From positions 1-32,859 of the forward strand of contig NZ_JAGMUK010000014.1 of NCBI RefSeq assembly GCF_019049245.1: 32,859 nt of DNA. Reading direction: 5' to 3'. Positions within the stretch are counted from its first letter, which is position 1, and every line of letters begins with the position of its first letter. This stretch comes from Streptomyces sp. AC555_RSS877 (GTDB lineage: Bacteria > Actinomycetota > Actinomycetes > Streptomycetales > Streptomycetaceae). The translations under genes were made by a program, and so were the position numbers. Below, piece after piece: positions 31,333 to 32,859 of this stretch. The notes under the pieces are model-generated. The model had not been told where the DNA came from and ran no database searches. It was given only the letters and a program-made list of their open reading frames with translations.

Positions 31333-31815
31333 CTACGGCTGTCGCCGACCGCAGCCGTCGGACCCGCACGTGCCGAGCTCGAACCAGACGGTCTTGCCCG
31401 GCCCGTCCTGGTGGCAGCCCCAGCGCAGGGCGAGAGCGTTCACCAGGAACATCCCCCGGCCGCTCTCCGAGGCGCCCGCGGCGAGCACCTGCGGAGTACG
31501 GCGGCCGAAGTCCGCGACCTCGCAGCGCAGGACGCCGTGCGCGGCGGTCAGGGTGAGCCGGAAGCGGCTCGCGGAGTGCAGCAGGGCGTTGGTGGCCAGT
31601 TCGCTGACCAGGAGCTCCGCCGCGTCCAGCACCTCCTCCCGGTCCGCCAGGCCCCATCCCTCCAGCTGCCTGCGGACCTCGGCGCGGGCCTCGCGGACGG
31701 CGGTGGGGCGGGGGTCGTACTCGACGCTCAGATGACCTGCTCCCAGGGGTGGTTGGGGGTAGGCGCCGTATCTGGGGTCGGGGTCCGGGAGGGCTCCCCC
31801 GGAGAGTTGCAGCAT
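31333..31815 (-). CDS. ATP-binding anti-sigma-factor-type kinase (HATPase_c_2)
   Basis: This 160-residue protein is of the RsbW/SpoIIAB-like class that is abundant in Streptomyces. The ATP-binding motifs are intact: N-box ELLVSELATNALLHS, G1 box DFGRRTP, G2-like SGRGMFLVNALA, and a terminal strand KTVWFEL. Such proteins bind a sigma factor and phosphorylate an anti-anti-sigma partner. No STAS partner is next to it. The ATG at 31815 is chosen; the frame stays open upstream as a shadow of the MEDS gene. The C-terminus has a Cys pair (TCGSDGCG). It lies 83 bases after the MEDS gene on the same strand, so co-expression is possible. Confidence 0.85.
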   Translation of the reverse strand: MLQLSGGALPDPDPRYGAYPQPPLGAGHLSVEYDPRPTAVREARAEVRRQLEGWGLADREEVLDAAELLVSELATNALLHSASRFRLTLTAAHGVLRCEVADFGRRTPQVLAAGASESGRGMFLVNALALRWGCHQDGPGKTVWFELGTCGSDGCGRRQP

Positions 31816-31898
31816 GCTTTCAGGGTGTCCTCCCGGGCCGGCCGGGACACGGGGAGGACTACCCGATTCCGTACCTGTACGGCTGCTGCGGCCGGCGG

Positions 31899-32807
31899 CT
31901 AGGCGTACTGGAGGCGGACCGTCGCCCCGGCGCCCTCGTCGCGGACGTCGACGTACGCGCACACCTGGCGGGCGAACCACAGTCCCTGTGCGGGTTCCAG
32001 GTCTCCGGTGGGCGGCGGGACGAAGCCGACGAGGGGGTCGTCGACGCGGCGCGCGGTGCGCAGTTCGCAGACGCAGGACGGGGCCTCGCCCCACAGGAGG
32101 GTGGCGGTGACCGGGCCGACGGTGTCCGCCGCCGCGGTGACCGACTCGGCGAACAGCTCCGCGTCCGCGACGGCCAGTCCACGTGCCCTCGCCCGCTGCC
32201 GTACGGTTTCGGCGCCCGGCCACGCGAGCGGTTCCGCGTCGGCCGGGGGCGGTGGCAGGGGTACGGCGTCCAGCTCGGCGGCGATGCGTTCCGGGTCCTC
32301 GTAGGCGCCGGTGCCGGGGTGGGTGCGGCGGGCCGCGTCGACGACGGCGCGGCCGGCGGTGCGGGTGTCGTAGGCGCACAGGGCGGTGGTCGCGTACGGG
32401 GCGAAGAGGAGGTTGGCGAGGGCCTCGTACCGGATCCACTCGGCGGTCTCGCGCGGGGAGCGGCCGGCGCGGCCGTTCCACACGGGTTCCATGAGGAGGT
32501 GGAGGCGGCCGCCGGGGCCGGCGTGTGCGGCGAGGTAACCGGCGCCCTGCGCGACGGCGTTGGCGGCCGATCCCGTGTACCAGTCGGTGTGCGGGATGAG
32601 GCCGACGTTCTCGGCGTCACTGCCGAGGGCGTCGTGCAGGAGGGTCAGCTTGTCGGGGGCGACGATGGCGACGGGCGGGGGTTCGCCGGTCGCGGCGAGG
32701 CCTTCTGCCAGGAAGGGGAGGGCAGTGGCGAGGAATTCGTCGTCGGCACCGAAGGCTGTCATGCGGTGGTCGAAGTGGCTCGGGGTGGGGGCGGATTGGT
32801 GGGTCAC
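31899..32807 (-). CDS. MEDS-domain regulatory protein with degenerate anti-sigma kinase domain
   Basis: This is a 302-residue protein. Residues 10-175 form a MEDS (DcmR-like sensory) domain: DEFLATALPFLAEGLAATGE, PPVAIVAPDKLTLLHDAL, HTDWYTGSAANAV, and LHLLMEPVWNGR. The C-terminal part (about 210-302) aligns by eye with HATPase_c_2 anti-sigma domains, but the N-box position reads AESVTAAADTV and the D-x-G position reads RTARRVDDP. The Asn and Asp/Gly needed for ATP binding are therefore missing, while the ending QGLWFARQVCAYVDV is kept. It probably acts as a sensor or binding partner and not as a kinase. The start is GTG 32807 with AAGGA about 11 bases upstream. The remaining 52 bases to the window end hold nothing recognisable. 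Confidence 0.82.
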   Translation of the reverse strand: MTHQSAPTPSHFDHRMTAFGADDEFLATALPFLAEGLAATGEPPPVAIVAPDKLTLLHDALGSDAENVGLIPHTDWYTGSAANAVAQGAGYLAAHAGPGGRLHLLMEPVWNGRAGRSPRETAEWIRYEALANLLFAPYATTALCAYDTRTAGRAVVDAARRTHPGTGAYEDPERIAAELDAVPLPPPPADAEPLAWPGAETVRQRARARGLAVADAELFAESVTAAADTVGPVTATLLWGEAPSCVCELRTARRVDDPLVGFVPPPTGDLEPAQGLWFARQVCAYVDVRDEGAGATVRLQYA

Positions 32808-32859
32808 CGGGGGTCATTCCTTTCGTGCGGTTGGTGGGGACGGTGCGCTGGGTGGGGGC

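Overview
The window looks like a chromosomal segment of a Streptomyces-type actinomycete. GC content is very high, nearly every codon ends in G or C, GTG starts are common, and TTA codons are rare. The chitinase has a DasR-type operator, there is a SigE-family ECF sigma factor, and two giant Rhs/YD proteins are present. I see no tRNA, rRNA, CRISPR array, transposase or replication origin.

Region 1 (1-8642, minus strand) is one long Tad/Flp-type secretion operon. In transcription order it encodes a zinc-ribbon protein of unknown role, a CpaB/RcpC-like SAF protein, a CpaE/TadZ-like ATPase, two TadE-like pseudopilins, the TadA/CpaF ATPase, the TadB and TadC platform proteins, a DesK/NarL-type histidine kinase, and the first 8 codons of what is probably its response regulator. 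The second pseudopilin carries a leader of about 121 residues built from 10-residue tandem repeats. No Flp pilin or prepilin peptidase gene lies in the window.

Region 2 (8643-11212) holds a secreted GH18 chitinase (carbohydrate-binding module, FnIII, catalytic domain). Its promoter contains a palindromic DasR-like site and four 10-bp phased repeats. A convergent small membrane protein follows.

Region 3 (11213-18773, plus strand) is a polymorphic-toxin cassette. The genes are SseB-like, a partner protein of WXG100-type length and context, a 1518-residue Rhs protein with a T7SS-type N-terminus, a small candidate immunity gene, and an SseB/DUF1266 protein. The first three overlap and are probably translationally coupled. 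GC content drops abruptly at the Rhs C-terminal tip and through the immunity gene, which marks an exchangeable toxin/immunity module.

Region 4 (18774-26959) is a second, independent toxin locus. It encodes a 2243-residue Sec-exported Rhs protein with a DNRLRE/CBM96-like domain, YD repeats, a HINT autoprotease with its key residues present, and a 71-residue basic tip. A perfect 15-bp hairpin separates it from two small downstream genes, one of which is probably the immunity gene. This Rhs gene has a TTA codon at codon 7 and the first Rhs gene has one six codons from its end, so both may depend on the bldA tRNA.

Region 5 (26986-32859) holds two small minus-strand genes of unknown function (one with Pro-rich repeats), a SigE-family sigma factor followed by a membrane protein with a duplicated extracytoplasmic domain, an Nramp-like transporter lacking the canonical metal-site motifs, and two anti-sigma-factor-type genes. 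One of those is an intact HATPase. The other is a MEDS protein whose kinase-like domain appears to have lost its ATP-binding residues.
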